Source of the DNA: Microbacterium sp. Leaf288 | GTDB taxonomy: Bacteria; Actinomycetota; Actinomycetes; Actinomycetales; Microbacteriaceae | Direction: 5' to 3' | Length of the DNA stretch: 64,000 nucleotides | Assembly: GCF_001422925.1 (NCBI RefSeq) | Contig: NZ_LMNI01000012.1 | Location: 124,345-188,344, forward strand | Shown: in pieces, positions 42,604-51,201 of the stretch | Position numbering within the stretch: position 1 is the first letter of the stretch | Layout of the letters: the number at the start of each line of letters is the position of its first letter | Notes under the pieces: model-generated | Told to the model about the DNA's origin: nothing | Databases searched by the model: none | The model's input: only the letters and a program-made list of their open reading frames with translations | Position numbers and translations under genes: made by a program

Positions 42604-43317
42604 ATGACCGATTCCATCTCCCGTTCCTCCCGCACCCGCCGCGTCGTGATCGGCGTCACCGCCGGCCTCGCACTCGCGATCGGCGCGCCGCTCGCCGCAT
42701 CCGCCCACGTCCACGTCACCCCCGAGACGGCGGCGGCGGGCGGCACCGAGACGCTCACGTTCTCGTTCTCGCACGGCTGCGACGGCTCCCCCACGACGGC
42801 CCTCGCGGTCGACATCCCCGCGGGCGTCGGCAACGCGACGCCCGTCGTGCAGGGCGGCTGGACGATCACGCGCGAACTCGGCACCGACGGCGTGCCGACC
42901 CGCGTCGTGTACACCGCCGACACCCCGGTCGAGGACGGGTTCGCAGCCGCCGTCTCGATGGACGTGCTCTTCACCGAGGGCACGGCCGGCACGGCCCTCG
43001 CGTTCCCCGTGACACAGACGTGTGCTGCGGGCGAGACCGCCTGGACCCAGATCGCCGAGGACGGCGAGGACCCGCACGACCTCGATGCGCCCGCGCCGCT
43101 GGTCGCCGTGGGCGCCGCGGCGGACGACGCGGACGCCGGGCACGCTGACGCCGACGGTTCCGGCCACGCGTCGGACGACGCGGCCGCCGCGGATGCCGAG
43201 GCTGCAGCATCCGTCGCCTCCGCCGACCCGGTCGCGCGCTGGCTGGCGGCCGGCGGACTCGCCGCCGGGATCGCGGCGCTCGTGGTCGTGCTGGTGCGCG
43301 GACGCCGCAGGGCCTGA
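42604..43317 (+). CDS. YcnI family (DUF1775) copper-binding exported protein
   Basis: The 237-residue protein has a signal peptide (about 1-34, cleaved after ASA). The mature N terminus AHVHVTPE places the conserved His near the start, as in YcnI, which binds Cu(II) with its N-terminal His and a Trp. GGWTITRE supplies that Trp region. A His/Asp/Ala-rich spacer (about 165-205) and a C-terminal membrane helix (about 213-232) anchor it at the surface. It probably buffers or delivers copper outside the membrane. Confidence 0.88.
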   Translation: MTDSISRSSRTRRVVIGVTAGLALAIGAPLAASAHVHVTPETAAAGGTETLTFSFSHGCDGSPTTALAVDIPAGVGNATPVVQGGWTITRELGTDGVPTRVVYTADTPVEDGFAAAVSMDVLFTEGTAGTALAFPVTQTCAAGETAWTQIAEDGEDPHDLDAPAPLVAVGAAADDADAGHADADGSGHASDDAAAADAEAAASVASADPVARWLAAGGLAAGIAALVVVLVRGRRRA

Positions 43318-43328
43318 CGCGAACCCCC

Positions 43329-43372
43329 GCCGGTCGTCGGGCGAGCGCACCACCCGCCGCTCGACGACCGGC
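43329..43372 (+). terminator. Hairpin downstream of ycnI
   Basis: GCCGGTCGTCG (43329-43339) pairs with CGACGACCGGC (43362-43372), an 11-bp stem with a 22-base loop that can pair further. It lies 12 bases after the stop codon. Confidence 0.5.
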
Positions 43373-43395
43373 CCCCATGCGAAGATGGATGCGCC

Positions 43396-45060
43396 ATGCC
43401 GACCGACGCGCCCTCGAACCTGCCCCCGGTACTCCGCCCCGACGCGCCGCCGACACACTCGCTCGCAGACCTCGCGGCACGCTTCGCCGTCGACGTCCGC
43501 GGTGACGTCGCCGACGCCGCACTGACGGGCCTCACCCTCGCGACCGCCGACCTCCGCCCCGGCGACGTGTTCGTCGCCGTGCAGGGAGTCAACCGCCACG
43601 GAGCCGAGTTCTCCGCCACGGCCGCCGAGAAGGGCGCCGTCGCGGTGGTGACGGATGCTGCCGGAGCCGACGCCGCGGCCGCGAGCGGGCTGCCCGTGGT
43701 GCTCGTCGACGATCCTCGAGCAGTCCTGGGCGAGCTGTCGGCCTGGGTCTACAGCACGGGACGCGACGACGATCTCCCCACGCTGTTCGGCACGACCGGC
43801 ACCAACGGCAAGACGAGCGTCTCGCACCTGCTCGAGGGCATCCTCGGGCAGCTCGGCGTGACGAGCGGACTGTCGTCGACCGCCGAGCGCCACATCGCCG
43901 GGCAGGTCATCGTGTCGCGCCTCACGACCCCCGAGGCGTACGAGATGCACGCGCTGCTCGCGCTCATGCGCGAGCGCGGCGTGGAAGCGGTCGCCGTCGA
44001 GGTGAGCGCGCAGGCGCTCAGCCGCCGCCGTGTCGACGGCATCGTGTTCGACGTCGCCGGCTTCACGAACCTCACCCACGACCACCTCGATGACTACGCC
44101 GACATGCGCGAGTACTTCGAGGCGAAGCTGCCGTTGTTCCGCGCCGACCGCGCGCGTCGCGCCGTCGTCTGCGTCGACTCGGAGCCCGGGGCCGAGGTCG
44201 TCGCGCGCAGCGAGGTGCCGACGGTCACCGTGGGCACGCCCGCCCTCGCGTCGGATCCGGATGCCGCGGCCGCCGCCGACTGGGTGGTCGAGATCCTCGA
44301 CGAGCGCCAGGTCGGCACCGAGTTCCGCCTCACCGCCCGCGACGGGCGCACCCTGACCACGCTCGTCCCCGTGATCGGCCGGCACATGGCCGCCAACGCC
44401 GGGCTCGCGATCGTGATGATCCACGAGGGCGGCTACACCTGGGAGCGCCTGGTGGAGGCCCTCGACGGCGGCCGGATCGAGGCCTATCTCCCGGGTCGCA
44501 CCGAGCTCGTCTCGGGTGAGACCGGACCCGCGGTGTACGTCGACTTCGGCCACTCCCCCGACGCCTTCGAGAAGACGCTCGCCGCGGTCCGGCGCGTGAC
44601 CCCTGGCAAGGTCGTCATGCTCTTCGGCGCCGACGGCGACCGCGACGCCACGAAGCGGCATGACATGGGCCGCACGGGCGTCGAGGGCAGCGACATCCTC
44701 GTCATCACCGACCACCACCCTCGTCACGAGGATCCGGACTCGATCCGCGCCACCCTGGTCGAGGGCGCGCGTCGCGCGCAGCCGGATGCCGAGATCCACG
44801 AGTTCTCGCCGCCCGAGCGCGCGATCATCGAGGCTGTCGCGCTCGTCGGCGACGGCGACGCGATCCTGTGGGCCGGCCCCGGTCACCAGGACTACCGTGA
44901 CATCCGCGGTGTCCGCACGCCCTACTCGGCGCGCGAGCTCGCCCGCCGCGCGCTGCGCGAGGCCGGCTGGCCCGTGCCCGAGCCGCACTGGCCGGTGCCG
45001 TACCCGGAGCACGAGACCCCGGCATCCGACCCCCTGCGTCCGGTCTATCCGCAGGCCTGA
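43396..45060 (+). CDS. MurE-like Mur ligase family protein
   Basis: The 554-residue ATP-dependent ligase has the three Mur domains: LADLAARFAV to the UDP-binding N-terminal domain (about 20-125), the ATP-binding domain with FGTTGTNGKTS (131-141), and a C-terminal domain with VYVDFGHSPDAFEKTL, VMLFGADGDRDATKRHDMG and GPGHQDY. The place where true MurE shows DNPR or DDPR reads ITDHHPRHEDP (about 436-446). It is outside any division cluster and convergent with dxr, so it may be a second MurE acting on a different amino acid or another cell-wall ligase. Confidence 0.88.
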   Translation: MPTDAPSNLPPVLRPDAPPTHSLADLAARFAVDVRGDVADAALTGLTLATADLRPGDVFVAVQGVNRHGAEFSATAAEKGAVAVVTDAAGADAAAASGLPVVLVDDPRAVLGELSAWVYSTGRDDDLPTLFGTTGTNGKTSVSHLLEGILGQLGVTSGLSSTAERHIAGQVIVSRLTTPEAYEMHALLALMRERGVEAVAVEVSAQALSRRRVDGIVFDVAGFTNLTHDHLDDYADMREYFEAKLPLFRADRARRAVVCVDSEPGAEVVARSEVPTVTVGTPALASDPDAAAAADWVVEILDERQVGTEFRLTARDGRTLTTLVPVIGRHMAANAGLAIVMIHEGGYTWERLVEALDGGRIEAYLPGRTELVSGETGPAVYVDFGHSPDAFEKTLAAVRRVTPGKVVMLFGADGDRDATKRHDMGRTGVEGSDILVITDHHPRHEDPDSIRATLVEGARRAQPDAEIHEFSPPERAIIEAVALVGDGDAILWAGPGHQDYRDIRGVRTPYSARELARRALREAGWPVPEPHWPVPYPEHETPASDPLRPVYPQA

Positions 45061-45081
45061 GCACCTCTTCGGGGCTCCCCC

Positions 45082-45165
45082 GACGTTCTCGCTGCCCTCC
45101 TCAATTGAGGACGTTCTCGCTGCCCTCCTCAATTGAGGACGCTCCCGCTGCCCTCCTCAAATGAG
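45082..45165. repeat. Three tandem 28-bp repeats with central palindromes
   Basis: Units at 45082-45109, 45110-45137 and 45138-45165 are nearly identical, and each ends in CCTCAATTGAGG or CCTCAAATGAGG. The palindromes therefore sit at 45099-45110, 45127-45138 and 45155-45166, a 28-bp period. A fourth palindrome without the rest of the unit is at 45223-45234. No gene is present in the 244-base gap between the MurE-like gene and dxr. Confidence 0.85.
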
Positions 45166-45222
45166 GACGCGTGCGGAGATGCGGAGGCATCCTTCTACCG
45201 CGATCCGCATCTCGGCAATCCT

Positions 45223-45234
45223 CCTCAAATGAGG
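45223..45234. promoter_or_regulatory. Fourth CCTCAAATGAGG palindrome
   Basis: Isolated copy of the palindrome of the tandem array, 57 bases beyond the last unit and 71 bases beyond the dxr stop. Confidence 0.5.
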
Positions 45235-45304
45235 TCGGGACCGGGACCTCGGGTGAGGGAGCAACGCCAGCCGGAGAGGTCAGCCGGCGCGACGGGTCGC
45301 GCCG

Positions 45305-46390
45305 TCAGGATGCTGCGGCGATGACCTTGTCGGCTTTGCGGCGTGCCCAGTCCTCGGCGTCGGCGAGAGCGTCCCGGGTGAGGGCGTCAGGGGCGTCGTG
45401 CTTGTCGACCACGCGCTCGATCACATCGATGATGCCCAGGAAGCTCAGGCGTCCTTCGTGGAACGCGTCGACCGCCTGTTCGTTGGCGGCGTTGAACACG
45501 GCAGGGTAGGTGCCGCCCGCCCGCCCGACCTGCTTCGCCAGGCGCACGGCGGGGAAGGCGGCGTCGTCGAGCGGCTCGAAGGTCCACGAGGTCGCGGTGG
45601 TCCAGTCGAGCGGCCGGCCGACGCCGGCGACGCGGTTGGGCCAGTCGAGCCCGAGCGAGATCGGCAGGCGCATGTCGGGCGGCGAGGCCTGCGCGATCGT
45701 CGAGCCGTCGACGAACTCGACCATCGAGTGCACGATGGACTGCGGATGCACGACGACGTCGATCTCGGAGTAGGGCACGTTGAAGAGCAGGTGCGCCTCG
45801 ATGACCTCGAGGCCCTTGTTGACGAGGGTCGCCGAGTTGGTCGTGACGACGCGGCCCATGTCCCATGTCGGGTGCGCAAGGGCCTCGGCCGGGGTCACGT
45901 CCTCGAGCGAGGCGCGGCTGCGGCCCCGGAAGGGGCCCCCGGATGCCGTCAGCACGAGCCGGCGCACTTCGCTGCGCTCCCCCGACCGCAACGCCTGAGC
46001 GATGGCGGAGTGCTCCGAGTCGACCGGGACGATCTGCCCGGGGCGTGCGAGGGCCGTGACGAGGTCGCCGCCGACGATGAGCGATTCCTTGTTCGCGAGG
46101 GCGAGCGTGCGACCTGTCTCGAGTGCGGCGAGGGTCGGGCCGAGGCCGACGGAGCCGGTGATGCCGTTGAGCACGACATCCGCGTCGACATCGCGCACGA
46201 GCTGCTCGGCCTCGACGGCCCCGAGTGCGGTGCTCTCGACGCCGAACTCGGTCGCCTGCGCCTCGAGCGTCTCGCGGTCGGATCCCGCAGCGAGACCCAC
46301 CACCTTGAACCGCCGGGGGTTGGCCCGCACGACATCGAGCGCCTGGGTGCCGATGGAACCGGTCGAGCCGAGGATGAGGACGCGCCGCAT
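45305..46390 (-). CDS. dxr: 1-deoxy-D-xylulose-5-phosphate reductoisomerase
   Basis: The 361-residue NADPH enzyme forms 2-C-methyl-D-erythritol 4-phosphate, the committed step of the MEP pathway. The NADPH site is [15 protein letters not shown] (5-19). [30 protein letters not shown]-like HPTWDMG and [32 protein letters not shown] hold the metal and substrate ligands. TAGGCT six bases before the ATG predicts a leaderless mRNA. It is 40 bases from an FKBP gene on the same strand. Confidence 0.96.
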   Translation of the reverse strand: MRRVLILGSTGSIGTQALDVVRANPRRFKVVGLAAGSDRETLEAQATEFGVESTALGAVEAEQLVRDVDADVVLNGITGSVGLGPTLAALETGRTLALANKESLIVGGDLVTALARPGQIVPVDSEHSAIAQALRSGERSEVRRLVLTASGGPFRGRSRASLEDVTPAEALAHPTWDMGRVVTTNSATLVNKGLEVIEAHLLFNVPYSEIDVVVHPQSIVHSMVEFVDGSTIAQASPPDMRLPISLGLDWPNRVAGVGRPLDWTTATSWTFEPLDDAAFPAVRLAKQVGRAGGTYPAVFNAANEQAVDAFHEGRLSFLGIIDVIERVVDKHDAPDALTRDALADAEDWARRKADKVIAAAS

Positions 46391-46396
46391 CCGGCC

Positions 46397-46402
46397 AGCC
46401 TA
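46397..46402 (-). promoter_or_regulatory. -10 element (TAGGCT) for leaderless dxr
   Basis: TAGGCT, six bases, ATG at 46390. Confidence 0.55.
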
Positions 46403-46430
46403 TCGCCGGGCCGGATGCGGCCGCCTCGGG

Positions 46431-47402
46431 TTACTGCTGGGCGGCGGCGCGCTGCACGCCGAGGATGTCGACGACGAAGACGAGCGTCTCGTTCTGCAGC
46501 TCGTGACCGTCCTGAGCCCCATAGCCGAACTCCGGCGGGATCACGACGAGCACCTGCGAGCCGACGGGCTGTCCTTCGAGCGCCTGCTGGAAGCCGGCGA
46601 CGACGCCGGTCGTCTGGAACGCCGAGGGCTGGCCGCGGTCCCAGCTGGAGTCGAAGACGGAGCCGTCCGACCACTTGACGCCGGTGTACTGCACGAACAC
46701 GGTGTCACCGGACTCGACGACGGGGCCATCGCCCTCCTTGAGGTCCGCGATCTGCACCTCGGTCGGCGGCTCGGTGGCCTCGGGGATCGTGATGGTCGGC
46801 GCGCCGTTGTCGGCGAGCTCGACGGTCGGCATGCCGTCGACCGGGTCCTGCTCGGCGCCGTCCGCGCTGGTCGGGACGAAGTCAGTGGTCTCGGCGACGA
46901 TCACGACAGGCGATGCGCCTTCGCCGAACGCGCTCCCCGGGATCGACATCGCGACCGTCGACCCGATCGGCGCGCACTCGAGCGCCGCGACGAACAGCGA
47001 GTACTGCTGCGGGTCCATGATGATCGGGACCTCGCCGGAGTCGTCGGCCGATGTCTCGGACGAGTCCTGCAGGACCTCGCCGGTCGATCCGTCATAGATC
47101 GTGTAGAAGCCGCTGACGAGGTCACCCGACACGACGTCGTCGCCGGAGCCCTCGGTCACGATCGTGCGCTCGACGCCCTCGAAGGCGAGGTCGTCGGGGA
47201 CGGTCGCCGCGAGATCCGCGCCGTTGCCCGTGACCTCGATGGCGTCGGAGTCCGCACCCGGCTGCGCGTCGAGCAGGCACTCGGACGAAGCGGTCGACGT
47301 CGGCGTCGGCGTGGCGTTCGGATCGGCCGACCCGGTGCACCCGGCAAGCAGGAGAGTCGCCGCGGCGACGACGGACAGGGCGGCGAACGGGCGAATGCGC
47401 AC
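46431..47402 (-). CDS. FKBP-type peptidyl-prolyl isomerase lipoprotein with a degenerate first domain
   Basis: The 323-residue protein has a lipoprotein signal (residues 1-22, lipobox LLAGC). A diverged FKBP-like domain (about 70-170, lacking key aromatic residues) precedes a canonical FKBP domain (about 205-318) with VFVQYTGVKWSDGSVFDSSW and IPPEFGYGAQDG. It should catalyse proline isomerisation in folding outside the membrane. The GTG at 47402 follows AGAGG by seven bases. The stop is 40 bases from the dxr start. Confidence 0.9.
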   Translation of the reverse strand: MRIRPFAALSVVAAATLLLAGCTGSADPNATPTPTSTASSECLLDAQPGADSDAIEVTGNGADLAATVPDDLAFEGVERTIVTEGSGDDVVSGDLVSGFYTIYDGSTGEVLQDSSETSADDSGEVPIIMDPQQYSLFVAALECAPIGSTVAMSIPGSAFGEGASPVVIVAETTDFVPTSADGAEQDPVDGMPTVELADNGAPTITIPEATEPPTEVQIADLKEGDGPVVESGDTVFVQYTGVKWSDGSVFDSSWDRGQPSAFQTTGVVAGFQQALEGQPVGSQVLVVIPPEFGYGAQDGHELQNETLVFVVDILGVQRAAAQQ

Positions 47403-47503
47403 GGAACAACCTCTAGTCAGGGGAAGGGAAGCCTCCATCCTTTCGCATCTTCCCTCTGTTCGCGCTGGGAAACGGCATGCCGATACCGGAATGCAATCGG
47501 GAG

Positions 47504-47509
47504 TACCCT
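47504..47509 (+). promoter_or_regulatory. -10 element (TACCCT) for leaderless plsC-like gene
   Basis: TACCCT, six bases, GTG at 47516. Confidence 0.5.
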
Positions 47510-47515
47510 CTACGG

Positions 47516-48304
47516 GTGACTTCCGACCTCGTGCCCGGCGCCGAAGACACCGCCGACGAGACGGCGGAAGAACCCGAATCCTCCGCCGTTGCGGCGCGCC
47601 GCATGGGCTTCACGTACGCGCTGGGGCGCAGCATCCTGACCCCCTTGGCCCGAGTCGTGTACCGCCCGCGGATCGAGGGCAAGGCCAACGTCCCCAAGTC
47701 CGGCCCGGTGATCTTCGCGAGCAACCATCTGTCGTTCATCGACTCGATCGCGATCCCGGTGGCGGCACCGCGCCCCGTGCACTTCCTGGCGAAGTCGACC
47801 TACTTCGACAAGCCGGCGTCGCGGTGGTTCTTCACGTCGATCGGCGCGATCCCGGTGCAGCGCGGCGCCGGGCAGGCCGCCCTCGATGCGCTCGACCAGC
47901 AGCGCGCCCTGCTCGACGAGGGCAAGGCCGTGGCGCTCTACCCTGAGGGCACCCGCTCGCTCGACGGCCGCCTCTACAAGGGCCGCACCGGCGTCGCGTT
48001 CCTCGCGCTGCAGTCGGGCGCCCGCGTGGTGCCGGTGGGGCTCATCGGCACCGACAAGGTCATGCCGGTGGGGGCCAAGAAGCCGTCGTTCCAGCACCGC
48101 ATCACGGTCAAGTTCGGCGAGCCGCTCGACCTCGCCCACCACGGCCCGGCGTCCTCGGGCAAGGCACGCCGTCTCGCGACGGATGAGATCATGGCCGCGA
48201 TCCACGCCCTGTCGGGCCAGGAGCTCGCGAACGCCTACAACGAGGTCCCCGCGCACAACACGATCGACCGCATCAAGCAGGTCCTCCCCCACGAGCGCCG
48301 CTGA
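47516..48304 (+). CDS. 1-acyl-sn-glycerol-3-phosphate acyltransferase (PlsC family)
   Basis: The 262-residue membrane-associated enzyme acylates lysophosphatidate in phospholipid synthesis. Motif I is NHLSFID (HX4D, about 69-75), motif II-III lies around VHFLAKSTYF and GAIPVQRG, and motif III is YPEGTRSLDG. VVPVGLIGTD is motif IV. The GTG at 47516 begins a Glu/Asp-rich N-terminal extension of about 35 residues before the conserved domain. Confidence 0.9.
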   Translation: MTSDLVPGAEDTADETAEEPESSAVAARRMGFTYALGRSILTPLARVVYRPRIEGKANVPKSGPVIFASNHLSFIDSIAIPVAAPRPVHFLAKSTYFDKPASRWFFTSIGAIPVQRGAGQAALDALDQQRALLDEGKAVALYPEGTRSLDGRLYKGRTGVAFLALQSGARVVPVGLIGTDKVMPVGAKKPSFQHRITVKFGEPLDLAHHGPASSGKARRLATDEIMAAIHALSGQELANAYNEVPAHNTIDRIKQVLPHERR

Positions 48305-48310
48305 CGGCGT

Positions 48311-48414
48311 TTCGACTCGCAAGCTCGCTCAACGACCGGGGAATGCAGCCCGCTCAACGACCGGGGAATGCAGTCCGCTCAAAGACCGGGGAATGCCGCG
48401 CGCTCAACGACCGG
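48311..48414. repeat. Tandem 25-bp repeats within a dispersed CGCTCAACGACCGG element
   Basis: Copies at 48326-48350, 48351-48375 and 48376-48400 differ by one to four bases. A partial fourth (48401-48414) contains the stop codon of the convergent OsmC gene. The leading TTCGACTCGCAAGCTCGCTC is the rest of the dispersed element. No spacers separate the units. Confidence 0.85.
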
Positions 48415-48886
48415 CCGGAGCGACGAGGATCGTGGGCTCGTGGCGCACCGGGAAGTTCACGGAGTTCGCGATGAAGCACCACTCGTTCGCCTGCGCATGC
48501 GCAGCGCCCGCGGCATCCGTCATCGACGCGTCCGCGACGGTCACGCGCGGGCGCAGCACGACCTCGCGGAACGCGCCGCCGCCGCGGCCGTCCTCGACCA
48601 TGAGACCGGATGCCTCGTCCTCGTAGCCCACGACCACCACGCCCGCCTGCACGCACGCGTGGAGGTATGACAGCAGGTGGCACTCGCTGAGCGACGCCAG
48701 CAGCATGTCCTCGGGGTTCCAGCGCGACGGGTCTCCGCGGAAGGGCTTGTCGGAGGAAGCGAGCAGAGCCGGCTTGCCGTCGATCTCGATGGTCGTCGCC
48801 CGGTCGTAGTCCCGGTAGCCCGACGTACCGGTGCCGCGGTCACCGGTCCACGTCGTCCGGACGGAGTATCGATGCTCGCCCCACAT
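48404..48886 (-). CDS. OsmC family protein
   Basis: The 160-residue protein belongs to the OsmC/Ohr fold of thiol-dependent hydroperoxide reductases. Motifs are NPEDMLLASLSECHLLSYLHA with the first Cys, and ANEWCFIANSVNFPV with the second. The actinobacterial subgroup with ECH may act on other substrates. The last four residues and stop (PAGR-TGA) lie in a dispersed repeat. The ATG is preceded by CAGACT-N6, a degenerate leaderless signal; a GTG at 48892 is possible. Confidence 0.88.
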   Translation of the reverse strand: MWGEHRYSVRTTWTGDRGTGTSGYRDYDRATTIEIDGKPALLASSDKPFRGDPSRWNPEDMLLASLSECHLLSYLHACVQAGVVVVGYEDEASGLMVEDGRGGGAFREVVLRPRVTVADASMTDAAGAAHAQANEWCFIANSVNFPVRHEPTILVAPAGR

Positions 48887-48926
48887 GAGCACAGTCTGTC
48901 ATGCGGGCGGACAGCCCCTCCGGCGG

Positions 48927-48932
48927 TAGGCT
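48927..48932 (+). promoter_or_regulatory. -10 element (TAGGCT) for leaderless asparaginase gene
   Basis: TAGGCT, six bases, GTG at 48939. Confidence 0.55.
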
Positions 48933-48938
48933 GTCGGG

Positions 48939-49928
48939 GTGCCGCAGACCTTCGCCGCGACCGACGCCGTCGAGCTCGCCGTCGTCGAACGCAGCGGTTT
49001 CGTCGAGTCGCGCCACGCCGGCATCGCCATCGTGCTCGCCGCCGACGGCACCATCGCCGAGAAGCTCGGCGATCCTTCGGCGCTGATCCTCCCCCGCTCC
49101 AGCCTCAAGCCGCTGCAGGCGCTCGCGTGCCTCTCGGCAGGCGCGCCCCTCGAGGGCGAGCGACTGGCCCTCGCGACCGCGAGCCACTCCGGCACCGACC
49201 GTCACGTCGCGGTGGTCCGCGACATCCTGTCCCTCGCCGAACTCGGCGAGGACGCACTGGGATGCCCCGCAGCGTGGCCCGGCGACACGTCGACGCGTGA
49301 CGAGCTGGTGCGTGAACTCGGACAGCCGTCGCGCATCCGGATGAACTGCTCCGGCAAGCACGCCGCGATGCTCGTCACGAGCGTCCTGAACGGGTGGGAT
49401 CCCGAAAGCTACCTGGCGCCGGATCATCCGGTGCAGATCCTCGTCCGTGAGACCGTCGAACGCCTGATCGGCGAGAAGGTCGCCGCGACCGCCGTCGACG
49501 GCTGTGGCGCTCCCGTCTACGCGATGACCCTGTTCGGTCTCGCGCGCGCGATCCATCGGATCGGCAACTCGTCGACGACGTCCCCCTTCGCTCTGCACCG
49601 CAGCGCGGGCGCACTCGTCGAAGCGGTGCGCGCCGACCCGTGGACGATCGACGGCCCCGGCCGCGCCGACACGGTCGTCATCGAACGGCTGGGCGTGTTC
49701 GCCAAGGGCGGCGCCGAGGGCGTCATGGTGATGGTCGCCCCGAACGGCACGACGGTCGCACTCAAGATGCTCGACGGCAGCGGCCGCGCCGCGACCGCCG
49801 TCGCGGTGCGCCTGCTCGAGCGGCACGGCGCGCTGGCGTCGGCGGATGTCGCCGACACGATGTCGAGGCTTCCGCTGGCCGTCACCGGCGGCGGACAGGA
49901 TGTCGGGGCCATCCGCCCCGCTTTCTAG
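48939..49928 (+). CDS. Asparaginase II family (PF06089-type) L-asparaginase
   Basis: The 329-residue protein shows the signature of the thermolabile Rhizobium-type asparaginases: LILPRSSLKPLQALA with the Ser-Ser-x-Lys serine nucleophile region, ATASHSGTDRHVAVV, MNCSGKHAAML and VDGCGAPVYAMTLFGLA. It would deamidate asparagine to aspartate and ammonia. It is unrelated to the E. coli AnsA/B fold. A leaderless start is predicted. ald follows 56 bases later. Confidence 0.85.
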   Translation: MPQTFAATDAVELAVVERSGFVESRHAGIAIVLAADGTIAEKLGDPSALILPRSSLKPLQALACLSAGAPLEGERLALATASHSGTDRHVAVVRDILSLAELGEDALGCPAAWPGDTSTRDELVRELGQPSRIRMNCSGKHAAMLVTSVLNGWDPESYLAPDHPVQILVRETVERLIGEKVAATAVDGCGAPVYAMTLFGLARAIHRIGNSSTTSPFALHRSAGALVEAVRADPWTIDGPGRADTVVIERLGVFAKGGAEGVMVMVAPNGTTVALKMLDGSGRAATAVAVRLLERHGALASADVADTMSRLPLAVTGGGQDVGAIRPAF

Positions 49929-49984
49929 AGGCGCTCCCACGAGGAGCCCGAGCGCTCCAACGGCGGAGCGGAAAGGATCACACG

Positions 49985-51100
49985 ATGCGGATCAGCGTCC
50001 CCACCGAGGTGAAGAACAACGAGTATCGGGTCGCCCTCACGCCCGCGGGCGTGCACGACCTGGTCGCATCCGGCCATGAGGTCTTCGTGCAGCGCGGCGC
50101 GGGCGAGGGCTCGTCGATGCCGGATGCCGAGTACGAGGACGCGGGGGCGGTGCTGCTCGACGATGCCGCCGAGGTGTGGGAGCGCGCCGAGCTGCTCCTC
50201 AAGGTCAAGGAGCCCATCGCGAGCGAGTACGGCTACTTCCGCGACGACCTCGTGCTGTTCACGTACCTGCACCTCGCGGCCGACCGGCCGCTCACCGAGC
50301 GCCTCGTCGCCGACGGCGTGACAGCGATCGCCTACGAGACCGTCCAGCTGGCCGGTGGCGGGCTCCCGCTGCTCGCGCCCATGAGCGAAGTCGCCGGGCG
50401 TCTCGCCCCGACGGTCGGCGCCGCGACGCTGATGCGCTCCGCCGGAGGCCTCGGCCTGCTCATGTCGGGGGTGCCGGGCACGCGACCGGCCACGGTCACC
50501 GTCATCGGCGGCGGCGTCGCCGGCGCCAATGCCGCGGTGATCGCGGTGGGCATGGGCGCCGACGTCACCGTGTTCGACACCAACGTGCAGCGTCTTCGCT
50601 ACCTCGACGACCACTTCCAGGGCCGGGTCAAGACCGCCGCATCGAACCCGCTCGACCTCGATCGGGCGGTCACCGCCTCGGATCTCGTCATCGGCTCGGT
50701 GCTCATCCCGGGCGCGAAGGCGCCGAAGCTCGTGACCAACGACATGGTCTCGCGTATGCGGCCGGGCTCCGTGCTCGTCGACATCGCCGTCGACCAGGGC
50801 GGCTGCTTCGAGGACACGCACCCCACCACGCACGCCGATCCGACCTTCCCGGTGCACGGCAGCATCTTCTACTGCGTCGCGAACATGCCGGGCGCGGTGC
50901 CCAACACATCGACCTCGGCGCTCACCAACGCCACCCTCCCCTACATCCGCCAGATCGCGCGTCGCGGGTGGAAGGAAGCGCTCCGAGCGGATGCCGCGCT
51001 CGCGGCCGGTCTCAACACCGTCGGCGGCCGCGTGGTCAACGCGGGCGTGGCGACGGCGCACGGACTCGAGCTCGCGCCGCTGGACGCCGCCCTGGTCTGA
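49985..51100 (+). CDS. ald: Alanine dehydrogenase
   Basis: The 371-residue enzyme interconverts L-alanine and pyruvate plus ammonia with NAD. Conserved residues are Arg15 in [10 protein letters not shown], the substrate Lys in LLKVKEP (about 75), the catalytic His in YLHLA (about 96), the NAD site [12 protein letters not shown] (about 175-186) and the catalytic Asp in VDIAVDQGG (about 270). The ATG is preceded by GAAAGGATC. It is downstream of asparaginase, so both may serve nitrogen recycling. It ends at a strong terminator. Confidence 0.96.
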   Translation: MRISVPTEVKNNEYRVALTPAGVHDLVASGHEVFVQRGAGEGSSMPDAEYEDAGAVLLDDAAEVWERAELLLKVKEPIASEYGYFRDDLVLFTYLHLAADRPLTERLVADGVTAIAYETVQLAGGGLPLLAPMSEVAGRLAPTVGAATLMRSAGGLGLLMSGVPGTRPATVTVIGGGVAGANAAVIAVGMGADVTVFDTNVQRLRYLDDHFQGRVKTAASNPLDLDRAVTASDLVIGSVLIPGAKAPKLVTNDMVSRMRPGSVLVDIAVDQGGCFEDTHPTTHADPTFPVHGSIFYCVANMPGAVPNTSTSALTNATLPYIRQIARRGWKEALRADAALAAGLNTVGGRVVNAGVATAHGLELAPLDAALV

Positions 51101-51118
51101 CAGCGGTCCCGGCTTCAG

Positions 51119-51150
51119 AAGCCCCGGACTCCTTCGGGAGTCCGGGGCTT
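51119..51150 (+). terminator. Terminator of ald
   Basis: A perfect 14-bp stem (51119-51132 with 51137-51150) with a TTCG tetraloop lies 18 bases after the stop codon. Confidence 0.88.
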
Positions 51151-51201
51151 CCGCCCTTCTGCCGAGGTGCGCGTGTCGGCGCCCTGGCCGAGACTGGGGG
51201 G

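Noticed and set aside
45082-48414. CRISPR array at the 28-bp or 25-bp tandem repeats
   Set aside because: Units are contiguous with no spacers of their own, and no cas genes are present.
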